In this document: one piece after another, positions 48,506 to 57,567 of the stretch
Layout: every line of letters begins with the position of its first letter
How positions within the stretch are numbered: the first letter of the stretch is position 1
NCBI GenBank assembly: GCA_964446585.1
Contig: CAYUPI010000017.1
Coordinates: 1-64,000 of the forward strand
DNA from: CAYUPI01 sp964446585
GTDB taxonomy: Bacteria; Verrucomicrobiota; Verrucomicrobiia; Limisphaerales; UBA8199
Length of the DNA: 64,000 nt
Direction: 5' to 3'
Notes under the pieces: generated by a model
Database searches by the model: none
Told to the model about the DNA's origin: nothing
Seen by the model: only the letters and a program-made list of their open reading frames with translations
Position numbers and translations under genes: made by a program

Positions 48506-49476
48506 GGTTGAGGGCGGAGGGTTGTGCGTGGTTCGGGCGGCCAGCTCTGCAGCGACTGTTCGAGGGCATCGGTCACCGGTCGCATTGCCACGCCGGTTGA
48601 TAACAATTTTGTTGTGTCGAGCACGCAGTTCGACCTGGGGGTCTTTGCGGCGGAGCGATAGAACTCCTTGTCATCCTGCCAGAATTCGAACTCGCGCTCC
48701 GGCCGGAGAATACGCCGAATCATGTCCACCACCTGGCGGGTGGTGACAAAGCCAGGGTTTACGACGTTATAAATGCCGAAAGGCGTGTGTCGTTCCCACA
48801 GATCGAGGCACGCGCGTGCGAAATCGCCGCGGTGTGAGATCGAGTTGACGTTGTCGTACACCTTGGCGTAACGCTGGACTTTGGTCAGATAATTGCGGGG
48901 TTGGTCGAATTCATCGAAGGGGATACGCAAGCGCCAGATGTAAACCTGGCCAACGCCTGCGATAGCCTCTTCCGCCAGGGCCTTGGTGCCGCTGTAAAAG
49001 CTGCACGGCGGCTGGCGAAACGTAAAATTCGGCTCGTCGGTTTCACTGTAACCTTGGATTGAGGACGGGGCACTTTCCACGAGCGACTTCATCTCCGCCA
49101 GGCTGAGGTCTTTCTCGACGCGGCGAACGCCGCCAGCCAGGACTTTCGCTCCGGCATAAATGCACCCGGAAGATACGTGGCCCCAGGGTGTGCCGGTCAC
49201 CAGGCATGCATGGGCGACTGCTTGTGGGAACAGCGTGTTGCCCGCCAGGGTCTCCGCTTTGGCGTTTTCGCAGGCATCGACGTTTGGTTTGCCGGTGTAG
49301 CCAGCGGCGTTGATGAGGAACTGAGGCCGGGCTTCCCGCAGATATTTCAGAAGGAGATCGTAGCGCGTGTAGTCGAGCTCTTTGCGCGAGAGCGTGGTTA
49401 AGGGCGTGTGACGCTCGCGCAAAGCCCGCGCGAACGCCTGTCCGATGTAACCGCTGGCGCCTAAGAGGACGATCAT
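48502..49476 (-). CDS. Sugar-nucleotide reductase-like protein, RfbD/extended-SDR family
   Basis: 324 residues from ATG 49476 ([19 protein letters not shown]). An extended SDR with [27 protein letters not shown] and [12 protein letters not shown] (Tyr-x3-Lys). It resembles dTDP-4-dehydrorhamnose reductase in the N-terminal half but is longer, so it could also be another epimerase/dehydratase-family enzyme; I therefore give no symbol. It lies between rfbA and rfbB, overlapping each by four bases, which ties it to the dTDP-sugar pathway. No rfbC (3,5-epimerase) is visible in the window. Confidence 0.8.
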   Translation of the reverse strand: MIVLLGASGYIGQAFARALRERHTPLTTLSRKELDYTRYDLLLKYLREARPQFLINAAGYTGKPNVDACENAKAETLAGNTLFPQAVAHACLVTGTPWGHVSSGCIYAGAKVLAGGVRRVEKDLSLAEMKSLVESAPSSIQGYSETDEPNFTFRQPPCSFYSGTKALAEEAIAGVGQVYIWRLRIPFDEFDQPRNYLTKVQRYAKVYDNVNSISHRGDFARACLDLWERHTPFGIYNVVNPGFVTTRQVVDMIRRILRPEREFEFWQDDKEFYRSAAKTPRSNCVLDTTKLLSTGVAMRPVTDALEQSLQSWPPEPRTTLRPQP

Positions 49477-50375
49477 GAAAGGGAGGCCGGGCGGGCGGCT
49501 TGTCCGAGCCGCCTTGCTTCGGCAACGACGCTCTCGAGGTAAGCGCGGTATTCGCAACGGGGCAGCCTGCCTGTGAGCGACTCCAATTGCGCCAACGACA
49601 GGAATCCTTGTCGGAAAGAAGCTTCCTCCGGGCAGCCGATCTTTACCCCTTGCCGTCTTTCGATCGTTTGCACGTAAGCGGAAGCCTCGTGGAGGCTGGA
49701 GCTGGTGCCCGCATCAAGCCAGGCAAACCCGCGACCGAGAGGCTGAACACGCAACTGGCCGCGCCGCAGATACTCGACGTTCACGTCTGTGATCTCCAAT
49801 TCGCCCCGGGCCGACGGGTTCAGATTCCGCGTAATCGCCACCACCTGGTTATCGTAAAGGTAAAGACCGGGCACAGCGTAATTGCTCTTGGGCTGCTTCG
49901 GTTTTTCTTCAATGGAGATGGCTTTTCCGGCGCCATCGAATTCTACCACACCATAGCGCTCAGGATCATTCACATGATAGCCGAAGATGGTCGCACCATT
50001 CGTGAAATAGGAGAATGCTTTATGAAAAGTGTCGGCCCCATAAAAGACGTTGTCGCCGAGGATCAGTGTAACCGCGTCTTTGCCGATGAATGATTCGGCG
50101 ATGAGAAATGCCTGGGCGATTCCTTCAGGCTTGGGTTGTTCGCGGTACTCAATTCTCAATCCCCACACACTGCCGTCACCGAGCAGTTGCCGGAACCGAG
50201 GCAGGTCCTGCGATGTGGAAATCAGGCAAAACTCCCGAATCCCGCCTTCGATTAGGGTCGTCAGCGGATAATAAACCATTGGCTTGTCAAACACCGGCTG
50301 GAGTTGCTTGCTGGCGACCAGCGTAAGGGGAAATAAGCGTGAACCAGCACCGCCGGCCAGGATGATGCCTTTCAT
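49473..50375 (-). CDS. rfbA: Glucose-1-phosphate thymidylyltransferase
   Basis: 300 residues. First step of dTDP-sugar synthesis: glucose-1-phosphate plus dTTP. The nucleotide loop is ILAGGAGSRLFPLTLVASKQ, then QPVFDKPMVYYPLTTL, PKPEGIAQAFLIAE, LILGDNVFYGADTF, YGVVEFD and GELEITDVNVEYL. The protein is complete and of normal length; residues near the active site are intact. It heads the operon and the next gene overlaps its stop by four bases. Confidence 0.96.
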   Translation of the reverse strand: MKGIILAGGAGSRLFPLTLVASKQLQPVFDKPMVYYPLTTLIEGGIREFCLISTSQDLPRFRQLLGDGSVWGLRIEYREQPKPEGIAQAFLIAESFIGKDAVTLILGDNVFYGADTFHKAFSYFTNGATIFGYHVNDPERYGVVEFDGAGKAISIEEKPKQPKSNYAVPGLYLYDNQVVAITRNLNPSARGELEITDVNVEYLRRGQLRVQPLGRGFAWLDAGTSSSLHEASAYVQTIERRQGVKIGCPEEASFRQGFLSLAQLESLTGRLPRCEYRAYLESVVAEARRLGQAARPASLS

Positions 50376-50448
50376 TCAGGGCGCAGGATAGGTTCTCGGT
50401 ATGCCGGTTGCAACGAGCAAACAGCCAATCAGCCGCACAGGTTCTCAG

Positions 50449-52506
50449 CTATAACTCGGAAATCCACTTGACGAGCGCTTCATTGCTCAGGCTGGCAGAT
50501 TCGATTCGCAGCCCTTTGGGTGAGCCGGCGGCTTTGTAGCCGGAACGGAGGTCATCCCGCCGCAGGGTCGGGCCCGCATTGTGCACGAACAGCGGATGCG
50601 GGGCGGCCAACAGGGCGGGGCCTTCAAATGTGCCGAAGGTGCGAAGGCCGGGACAAAACAGATTGGGTGAGAGCAACACCTGCTCGTCGGAGAAATCCAT
50701 GGCACCGGCGTCGGCGATGACGTCATCGGCGGCCGGAGCCGCGAGCAGAGCCGAAAATCCGGCGGAGCCAGCACCTAGCAGGATGACCTGCGAATGCGTG
50801 CGCCGGCCCAGTTCGCAGGCGGTGACCAGATCCTGGACGCGTTGCTGTATCTTCGTGCGGTTGTAAGTCGTATAGAAATTGGCAAACGGATCGGCGTCTC
50901 CGCTTGCCGAGAAACGGGTCACTTCCATGACGGCAATTTTGTGCTGAAGGAGCTTGAGTACCAGGCCAGTTGGAGAGACTTCCTCATTGGTCGATGTTGA
51001 GGTGTCATCGGCTGGGGCAAGCACAACCAGTTTCTGAATGTGAGCCGCGGGCGCAATTTGGGGAGTCCAATAGCTCAGCAACAACCTTCCCTCAGGGCTG
51101 CTCCGCGCGACGCGAAGGGTGGCTCTGCTGAATTCTCCTAGTTCCCTTCGCCCGGTCTGCGCGATCTCAAGGTCAGGCGCCGGCCACTCGAGCTGCAGGG
51201 TGTGGCGCCAGGCGGGCCACATGAGTCGCTTGAACTTTTCCATTCCGGATCGGCTCCGCGGAATCAGGGCCTCCCATTTCGCCCGGTGCATTTTTTTGAG
51301 TGATTCCGTGAATTGCTCGCGGGTCATAGCATCGTCCGGGAGCTTTCCATCCGGAAAGACTCGCAAATCTGCATCTGGTTCTTTTTGGTAGGGAGCCTCC
51401 TTGAGGGAGTCGGGATCAGAGTTGTGCAACAGCCATTTGCCGAACCATCCATAGACGGCCTCGCGGCTGGTTTGATTGTAGTTATGTCCGAAGTCAAACC
51501 GGACATAATCGAATTTGTCGCGGGCATGGAACAAATCGTAGATATGGGCAATGGCCGGGCCTTCGACCGTAAGGGTTGCCTTGGTCCAATCGCCGGTAGC
51601 GGCCACCAGTATTTGCGCCCGGGGCGCCGCGGCCGCCGCCAGTTCCATGTTGGAATATTCCACCCGCAAGCCGGGCGCATTTTCACAACTGCAACCGCCC
51701 TGCATTGTATGCGAGACCATGACGATAGGCGCCTGCGCCGCCAGCCGATCCTCGATTGCGCCCAGCATGAATGTCTGGGTGCCTCCGCCGGATTCGCCGG
51801 TGCAGGCCAGGCGTTTCTTGTCCACGTCGGGCAAAGATTCCAAAAAATCGAGCGCCCGGATGCTGTTCCAGGTCTGGAGGCCCATCAGGCTGATACTCCA
51901 GAGCTGGTCGGCTCGAGCCGCGCCGAAGGAGCGATGGTTGTCGTAGGAAGGCTGGTCACGAGACGCCTTCGCAAAATGGGTATCATTATAGCCGACCATG
52001 TCATAGGTGAATGCAACCATGCCCTGGCGGGCGAAGCTGATGCAGCGCGCGGCAGCGCTGCCGTCTTTGTTATCGGCAAGGCGTCCTTCTTTCCAATGGC
52101 CATGCGGATTGAGAATGCCCGGGAATGGTCCATGGCCCCGGCCCAGGGGACGATAAAGATTCCCAGCAAGGTAAAAGCCCGGCATGGTCTGGATATAAAC
52201 CTTTTCGACGCTGTAGCCCTCGCGCTCGATTTTGCCGAAGATTCTTGGCTTCAACGGCATTCTTTCCGGCATTGGCCAAAGGCCACAACTCACGAGAACA
52301 TGTTCGCGAATATTCCTGGCGCGGTTCTGCCATTCATCGCGGGAAAAGATCACGGGAAAGTCGCGCGGCGTGTTGAGGGTCTTGATTACTGAGGAAGCTT
52401 CTGTCGTGGCATTGTCCGCGGCGGCGACCAGATCGAACCGGGTGGTCAATAGCACGAATAGCGGGAGGGCTAGTGTGAGAAGAGAGCGTTTCTTGAGAGG
52501 CACCAT
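50449..52506 (-). CDS. Large secreted alpha/beta hydrolase (acetylxylan-esterase-like)
   Basis: 685 residues with a signal peptide (LLTLALPLFVLLTTRFDLVAA), so exported. The first half is a hydrolase of the type found in verrucomicrobial and planctomycete polysaccharide loci: FPGILNPHGHW, YDMVGYNDTHFAK and the nucleophile Ser239 in CTGESGGGTQTF. The second half (about 400-685) is a further alpha/beta-type or lid region with ILLGAGSAGFSALLAAPA and FCPGLRTFGTFEG. Two domains of this kind suggest a duplicated or degenerate second hydrolase. Deacetylation of xylan or another plant polysaccharide is plausible, not shown. It stands alone between rfbA and accD. Confidence 0.77.
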   Translation of the reverse strand: MVPLKKRSLLTLALPLFVLLTTRFDLVAAADNATTEASSVIKTLNTPRDFPVIFSRDEWQNRARNIREHVLVSCGLWPMPERMPLKPRIFGKIEREGYSVEKVYIQTMPGFYLAGNLYRPLGRGHGPFPGILNPHGHWKEGRLADNKDGSAAARCISFARQGMVAFTYDMVGYNDTHFAKASRDQPSYDNHRSFGAARADQLWSISLMGLQTWNSIRALDFLESLPDVDKKRLACTGESGGGTQTFMLGAIEDRLAAQAPIVMVSHTMQGGCSCENAPGLRVEYSNMELAAAAAPRAQILVAATGDWTKATLTVEGPAIAHIYDLFHARDKFDYVRFDFGHNYNQTSREAVYGWFGKWLLHNSDPDSLKEAPYQKEPDADLRVFPDGKLPDDAMTREQFTESLKKMHRAKWEALIPRSRSGMEKFKRLMWPAWRHTLQLEWPAPDLEIAQTGRRELGEFSRATLRVARSSPEGRLLLSYWTPQIAPAAHIQKLVVLAPADDTSTSTNEEVSPTGLVLKLLQHKIAVMEVTRFSASGDADPFANFYTTYNRTKIQQRVQDLVTACELGRRTHSQVILLGAGSAGFSALLAAPAADDVIADAGAMDFSDEQVLLSPNLFCPGLRTFGTFEGPALLAAPHPLFVHNAGPTLRRDDLRSGYKAAGSPKGLRIESASLSNEALVKWISEL

Positions 52507-52578
52507 AGGCGGGAATTAAACAAGGGCAGCCGCCGGAACGCAACGGCTCAGTTCAGACGCGCCGACTTCCAGAGTTCG

Positions 52579-53532
52579 TCAGGCCGCGGCCGTCTGCTTT
52601 TGGCCGGCCGTGAGGTAATTCAGGTACTCGATCAGCCGGGATTTCATTTCCTTGCGCGGAACAATGGCATCAATCAATCCATGATCCAGCAGGAATTCCG
52701 CAGTCTGGAAACCGGGCGGTAGTTCAGCCTGAGTGGTGTCCTTAATAACTCGTGGGCCGGCAAAACCGATCATGGCACCTGGCTCGGCTACTATGAGGTC
52801 GCCGATGCCGGCGAAGCTCGCCATCACGCCGGCCATGGTCGGGTCGGTGAGCACGCTGATGTACGGCAGGCGCGCCCTGGCATGATAAGCCAGTGCGCCG
52901 CAGGTTTTGGCCATTTGCATCAGGCTGAACATACCTTCGTACATGCGCGCGCCACCACTGGTGGAGATGAGGATGATGGGCAGGCTTTTGCCGGTGGCGC
53001 TCTCGATCAAGCGGGTCAATTTTTCGCCGACGACCGACCCCATCGAGCCGCCGAGGAAACTAAAGTCCATCACGCCAAGTGCGAGCCGATGGTCGCCGAG
53101 CTTGCCAACGCCAGTGATGACCGCGTCCTTTAAGCCGGTCGATTGCTGGTATTTCTCGAGCTTGGAAATGTAGGAAGCGGCACCGGTAAAGTTAAGGACA
53201 TCAACACTCGACATGTCGGCATCCATCTGTTCGAAAGTGCAGGTTTCGACTAGGGAATGGATGCGCTCGCGCGCGCCGATGGGGAAATGATACTGGCAGT
53301 GAGTGCAAACCTTGAGGTTTTCGTCGAGCTCTTTGTCGAAAACCATTGTGGTGCATTTCGGACATTTGGTCCACAACCCCTCCGGGATTTCCCGTTTCTT
53401 CGATTTGCCTCCGCCCAGTTTCGGTTTCCGGGCGAAGGTGGTGCTGCCAGACTGGGGCGGGGGCGTTACTGCCGGCTCAGCCGTCTCATATCCCGTCGAT
53501 TTCTTCGTGAACGATGTGGTAGCCATACTCAT
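52579..53532 (-). CDS. accD: Acetyl-CoA carboxylase carboxyltransferase subunit beta
   Basis: 317 residues. The N-terminal zinc ribbon has Cys57, Cys60, Cys76 and Cys79 (KCPKC, VCTHCQ). The carboxyltransferase domain follows with AVITGVGKLGDHRLALGVMD, FLGGSMGSVVGEKLTRLIE, ILISTSGGARMYEGMFSLMQ and SVLTDPTMAGVMASFAGIGD. It pairs with AccA to transfer CO2 to acetyl-CoA in fatty acid synthesis. The ATG is at 53530-53532. It lies downstream of comF on the same strand, with 94 bases between. Confidence 0.96.
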   Translation of the reverse strand: MSMATTSFTKKSTGYETAEPAVTPPPQSGSTTFARKPKLGGGKSKKREIPEGLWTKCPKCTTMVFDKELDENLKVCTHCQYHFPIGARERIHSLVETCTFEQMDADMSSVDVLNFTGAASYISKLEKYQQSTGLKDAVITGVGKLGDHRLALGVMDFSFLGGSMGSVVGEKLTRLIESATGKSLPIILISTSGGARMYEGMFSLMQMAKTCGALAYHARARLPYISVLTDPTMAGVMASFAGIGDLIVAEPGAMIGFAGPRVIKDTTQAELPPGFQTAEFLLDHGLIDAIVPRKEMKSRLIEYLNYLTAGQKQTAAA

Positions 53533-53626
53533 TGGGGGGCCGTATCCTTAAGGTTCCAGAGGGTTCGGGCGGCTGACGGTTGCTACATTGACGCCAAGGT
53601 TCATCTTACCGATACGCCTAAGTTAA

Positions 53627-54370
53627 TCATATACCACGGGCAACTGTCCAGACGCAAACTTCCCCGGCCCCAGCCGCCCGCAATACACCCGCGCAGGCGC
53701 TGGTCGTCGCGCCCGTGGTGAACACGTCGTCCACCAGCACAATGCGCTCGCCCTGTAATCGTTGGCCACGGCGCATTGCAAAAGCGCCCCGGACATTATC
53801 GATGCGTTCCTTGCGGCTGAGCTGCGTCTGGCTGCGCGTAGCCACGACGCGTCGGACGAGGCGTTTTTGATTGGGAATGCCGGTGGCAGCGCTCAGTCGC
53901 ACCGCCAGGCGCTCGGCCTGGTTGAATTCCCGCTGGCGCTGCTTGGAAGGATGCAAAGGGACCGGCACAAGCCAGTCCCACTGTTCTCTGGCCAGTTGGG
54001 GGCCCGCCGCGCGATTGAGCAGGTCCGCCAGAAACGGCTCGAACCAGAGCGCGCGCTGATACTTGTAGCGATGAATGACATCCCGGATTTTGTCGCGCGC
54101 AGCGACCGCTGCACGCGCCGAAGAGAACTCAGGCTCAAATTCCTGGCAATTGCCGCAAGTAAACGCATTAGTGATCGCGCCCTCGAAAGGCCTGCCGCAG
54201 CGTTCGCAGAACGGAGGTTCGATCCATTTCGTTTCCGACCGGCAGGCCGCGCAGACGTAACCCTCCTTCGGGGTCGCCCGTGCCGAGCCGCAAGTCTGGC
54301 ACGTCTCCGGATAAAAGAAGCTGAGACCGGCATTGAGCCAGCCAGCCAAAGACTCGACGAGGGCGTGCAT
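53627..54370 (-). CDS. ComF family phosphoribosyltransferase-like protein
   Basis: 247 residues. The N-terminal region has four CxxC-type pairs (CQTCG, CAAC, CERCG, CGNC), a zinc-ribbon arrangement of ComF. The C-terminal part is a PRTase fold with LVPVPLHPSKQRQREFNQAE and the PRPP loop IVLVDDVFTTGATTSACAG. ComF proteins are needed for DNA uptake in some bacteria and interact with PriA. The start ATG 54370 is six bases after the CPBP protease stop, so they are cotranscribed. Confidence 0.9.
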   Translation of the reverse strand: MHALVESLAGWLNAGLSFFYPETCQTCGSARATPKEGYVCAACRSETKWIEPPFCERCGRPFEGAITNAFTCGNCQEFEPEFSSARAAVAARDKIRDVIHRYKYQRALWFEPFLADLLNRAAGPQLAREQWDWLVPVPLHPSKQRQREFNQAERLAVRLSAATGIPNQKRLVRRVVATRSQTQLSRKERIDNVRGAFAMRRGQRLQGERIVLVDDVFTTGATTSACAGVLRAAGAGEVCVWTVARGI

Positions 54371-54376
54371 GGTTTG

Positions 54377-55291
54377 TCAGTGCGGGGCCTCGGCCGGGGC
54401 AGCAAGCGGCGCGGTCCGTCGCCCAAGCGGCAAAAGCACGAAAATCAGAAGAGTGGACATCAGGACCACCAGAGAAAGCCAGCCGTCGATGAGTTTGCTA
54501 CTGCCCCAAAGCCAGTTGTTTGCGCCAAGAGGTTCGCACGTCAGCGCGCCATAAGATTTGAGCCAGAAAATCCAGCCGCCGTGCAGGCCGATCGAGCAGT
54601 ACAGGTTGCCGGTGCGCTCATAAGCCAGCGCCAGCAGTGCGCCGACCAGCGTCAGATTGAAGAAGCCGGGTACAAGCTCGTGCCAGTTTCCAAAGCCACG
54701 CAGCATTCGGGGCAATAGCTCCAGGCCAGAATACCATTGTACCGATCCGTCTAGGCGAGCGCCTTCCATGAAGTGCACCAGGGCATAAATCATACTACTG
54801 ACCGTGAGCGCGAAGACCCAATTAAACGCTCTGCGCAAAACGCCAAAGACCGCTCCGCGATATAGAATCTCCTCCAATACCGAGACCACCACTGCGGTAA
54901 GGCCTGCGCCGGCGAGTTTCGGAATTGTGTGAGCCACGGACAAATTCGCGGAGAGTGCGCGCGCACCCGAGGCCAATGCCGCAGCCGCGACCAGCGCGAG
55001 CGAAAAAAAACCGAGCATGAATCCAACTCCCAGCTTTTTCCACTGCCTCCCAGGAGGGACGAGACCAACGGCGCGGGCCGACGACAAGTCCAGGCTTCGT
55101 AATAGCGGCCACAATCCAATGAGCGCCAGGCCCAGCAGTGAACGATTTACGAACCGATGAAAAGGACTATTGGCGAGATGCGGAAAGGTCTGGGCGAAGG
55201 ATTGTGTCAGCCAGTACAGCCACGGTGCGAGTAACGCGCCACCCAGGAAAACCGCCAGTATGTAGATGCCCAGGGCCCTAACTGACCGCAT
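54377..55291 (-). CDS. CPBP-family intramembrane metalloprotease
   Basis: 304 residues with about seven or eight membrane segments. Family motifs: EEILYRGAVFGVL (EExxxR in the membrane), ALVHFMEG (HxxxE-like His motif) and CSIGLHGGWIFW. CPBP (Abi, Rce1-like) proteases cut CaaX-type or peptide substrates; in bacteria the targets are mostly unknown. It follows the TPR gene by 52 bases and overlaps none, and precedes comF by six bases. Confidence 0.83.
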   Translation of the reverse strand: MRSVRALGIYILAVFLGGALLAPWLYWLTQSFAQTFPHLANSPFHRFVNRSLLGLALIGLWPLLRSLDLSSARAVGLVPPGRQWKKLGVGFMLGFFSLALVAAAALASGARALSANLSVAHTIPKLAGAGLTAVVVSVLEEILYRGAVFGVLRRAFNWVFALTVSSMIYALVHFMEGARLDGSVQWYSGLELLPRMLRGFGNWHELVPGFFNLTLVGALLALAYERTGNLYCSIGLHGGWIFWLKSYGALTCEPLGANNWLWGSSKLIDGWLSLVVLMSTLLIFVLLPLGRRTAPLAAPAEAPH

Positions 55292-55343
55292 GCGCGCATC
55301 GTAAGTGCCTACCGGCGCAAGCCAAGCGCGAAGTAGCGCGGGC

Positions 55344-56129
55344 TCATGGCTGCTTGGCGCTCGTCGCTTTGCGGAGAAGCCCTTTCGCGCGGCTCACCCA
55401 AACACGGTCGCGGCGGCGTTGAAAAGTCGGCGCGTGCAAGTCGTCGGCGAGGACTTCTCTTAGCTGGGCGCAGGCCAGTTCAGGCTGATGATTGGTGAGG
55501 TAGAGTTCGGCCAACTGCACTTTCGCGCGCGGATACGAATGGCTCTCGGTCACCTGTTTCCAGAGGCTGAGCGCCGATTCCTTTTCCCCCAAAGCCGTGA
55601 GGGTTTCGGCCAGAGCCATGAGCGAATAGCCATAATCGTGTTTGGGATTTTCTGCAATGACGCCCTCCAGCAGCGGACGGGCTTCGGCGGGCCGTTTCTG
55701 GCGCAACAGGCATTGGCCCAGATGGGCGCGAGTATCGATGTCCCCCGAGTCGCGTTCGAGAGCGGCGCGGTAGCAGCTTTCGGCCGATTGAAGCTTGCCC
55801 TGCTGGAAATAAATGTCGCCCAGCTTGGAATGATGATCCGCCTTATCCAGGTGATAGATCTGAGCCTGAAGCTCCTTAATGCGGCGACGGTCCCAGGCTC
55901 CGGGCAATTCGAATCCGCGAGTGGCCGAGGGCGAGGCGCGATAAACCGCGAAGTAGTAGAAGAGCGCGGAGATGCCGAAGCCGACAAAAATGAAGACCGC
56001 CCAGAGCCATTCGCGGCGCCGGACTGCGTCGATAAACATCCACAAATTGAACAACGAGACCAGCGGAATCAAGGGGTTCGTGAGCCAATACTCGAAGTTG
56101 AGCAGGTTGGAAACCAGCGACGCGAGCAT
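55344..56129 (-). CDS. Membrane-anchored TPR protein
   Basis: 261 residues from ATG 56129 (MLASLVSNLLNFEYW); the longer frame starts with TTG. Two hydrophobic segments at the N-terminus (about 22-34 and 43-61, WLWAVFIFVGFGISALFYYF) are followed by TPR repeats (HSKLGDIYFQQGKLQSAESC, THLGQCLL-like ARAHLGQCLLRQKRPAEARP, YSLMALAETLTALGEKESAL). It is probably an inner-membrane scaffold with TPRs facing one compartment. It precedes the CPBP protease gene on the same strand. The start lies just downstream of the opposite-strand DPM1-like gene. Confidence 0.75.
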   Translation of the reverse strand: MLASLVSNLLNFEYWLTNPLIPLVSLFNLWMFIDAVRRREWLWAVFIFVGFGISALFYYFAVYRASPSATRGFELPGAWDRRRIKELQAQIYHLDKADHHSKLGDIYFQQGKLQSAESCYRAALERDSGDIDTRAHLGQCLLRQKRPAEARPLLEGVIAENPKHDYGYSLMALAETLTALGEKESALSLWKQVTESHSYPRAKVQLAELYLTNHQPELACAQLREVLADDLHAPTFQRRRDRVWVSRAKGLLRKATSAKQP

Positions 56130-56236
56130 GAACCGCACGATAGACCATCGGCCTTTGCCTGGCAACCGCGCGCTTGGCAAAATCGCGGCTTGTTTTCCCT
56201 GGCGTCGTCGCTTATGTATCGACGGGCTTCATTTGC

Positions 56237-56977
56237 ATGAATCGGACCCTGGTGGTTGTGCCGACCTACAATGAGCGCGAGAACCTGCCTCCGCTCGCCC
56301 AGCGCATTTTGGCACTGCCGGTCGGCGCCGAGCTGCTGGTCGTGGATGACAATTCGCCCGACGGGACTGGAAAAATCGCCGATCAAATGGCCACCGAGTT
56401 TCCGGCGGTTCACGTTCTGCACCGGACGGAGAAGAGCGGCCTGGGGCGGGCCTACATCGCCGGTTTCAAGTGGGCGCTGGAGCGTGGCTACGATTTCGTT
56501 TTTGAGTTGGATGGCGACTTCTCTCATAACCCCGATGATATTCCGATGTTCCTTGAAGCAGCCAAGGATGCGGACCTGGTGCTCGGCTCGCGCTATCTCA
56601 ACGGCATCCGCATTATCAATTGGCCGCTGAGCCGACTGATCCTGAGCAAGAGCGCGGCCAAGTACGTTCAGGTCGTGACCGGCATGCCTTTTACTGATCC
56701 GACGGGCGGATACAAATGTTTCCGGCGGCGGGCGCTCGAAGCGATCAACCTCGAGGCAGTGCGGTCGAACGGCTACAGTTTTCAAATCGAGATGACGCAC
56801 AAGCTCTGGCGGCAGGGCATGAAGGTGGTCGAAGTGCCGATCATTTTTACCGATCGTTTTCAGGGCCATTCCAAAATGTCGGGACACATTGTGCGTGAAG
56901 CCCTCTTCATGGTCTTGAGGCTCTTTTTTCAAAACGGAATGCGGCGGCGAGGCCAGAAAGCGACGCGCGAAGGGTGA
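56237..56977 (+). CDS. Polyprenol monophosphomannose synthase-like glycosyltransferase
   Basis: 246 residues from ATG 56237 (MNRTLVVVPTYNEREN). GT2-family enzyme: VVDDNSPDGTG, DFVFELDGDFSHNPDDIP (the DGD metal motif), LVLGSRYLNG, GMPFTDPTGGYKCFRR and VPIIFTDRFQGHSKMSGHI. These match the DPM1/Ppm1 group, which transfers mannose from GDP-mannose to polyprenyl phosphate for use in the envelope. Single catalytic domain without membrane helices, so peripheral. The next gene begins two bases after the stop. Confidence 0.88.
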   Translation: MNRTLVVVPTYNERENLPPLAQRILALPVGAELLVVDDNSPDGTGKIADQMATEFPAVHVLHRTEKSGLGRAYIAGFKWALERGYDFVFELDGDFSHNPDDIPMFLEAAKDADLVLGSRYLNGIRIINWPLSRLILSKSAAKYVQVVTGMPFTDPTGGYKCFRRRALEAINLEAVRSNGYSFQIEMTHKLWRQGMKVVEVPIIFTDRFQGHSKMSGHIVREALFMVLRLFFQNGMRRRGQKATREG

Positions 56978-56979
56978 GG

Positions 56980-57531
56980 ATGATCACCCTTCTGGTCGGC
57001 ACTAATCGCCCACAGAGCAACACGCGCAAGGTGGCGCGGCATGTCGAAGAAATCTACACCGAGCTCAAATTGCCACTCCATGTGCTCGATCTGGCTCAAC
57101 TGCCGCCGGAAATCTTCTCGCCGACTTCATATGGGAATAAGCCGAAATCATTCGAACCATTTGCGGAGGCGATCCTGCGGTCGGACGGTTTGCACGTGGT
57201 TTCGCCAGAATACAACGGCAGCGTGCCCGGGGTGCTGAAGTATTTCATAGATATGCTCAAATTTCCGGAAAGCTTCGAGAAACGGCCTGTCTGTTTTGTC
57301 GGGTTGTCCGCCGGAATTTGGGGCGCGCTGCGGCCGATCGAACAATTGCAGGCCATTTTCGGATATCGCAACGCGTACGTTTTTCCACAACGGGTGTTCC
57401 TTCCGAACATCAACGAGTTGCTCGACGAGAGTGGCCGGCTGCAAGACTCGGAGTTGCTCGAGCGGCTGCGGAATCAGGCGAAGGGATTCGTGGAGTTCGT
57501 CGAGCGGCTAAGGGGAAGCAAATTGGGTTGA
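56980..57531 (+). CDS. NADPH-dependent FMN reductase family protein
   Basis: 183 residues from ATG 56980, with GGGTGAGG as ribosome site; a GTG at 56974 is an alternative. Flavodoxin-like fold with the FMN phosphate loop LLVGTNRPQSNTRKVARHV and the flavin-ring motif SPEYNGSVPGVLKYFIDML, followed by VGLSAGIWGALRP. It reduces flavin or quinone-like substrates with NADPH. It is coupled to the glycosyltransferase gene, two bases away, though no functional link is evident. Ends 36 bases before the convergent phosphoesterase gene. Confidence 0.88.
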   Translation: MITLLVGTNRPQSNTRKVARHVEEIYTELKLPLHVLDLAQLPPEIFSPTSYGNKPKSFEPFAEAILRSDGLHVVSPEYNGSVPGVLKYFIDMLKFPESFEKRPVCFVGLSAGIWGALRPIEQLQAIFGYRNAYVFPQRVFLPNINELLDESGRLQDSELLERLRNQAKGFVEFVERLRGSKLG

Positions 57532-57567
57532 GCTGCCGGAGATTGGTGCCACGCACTGCTGCGCGCA

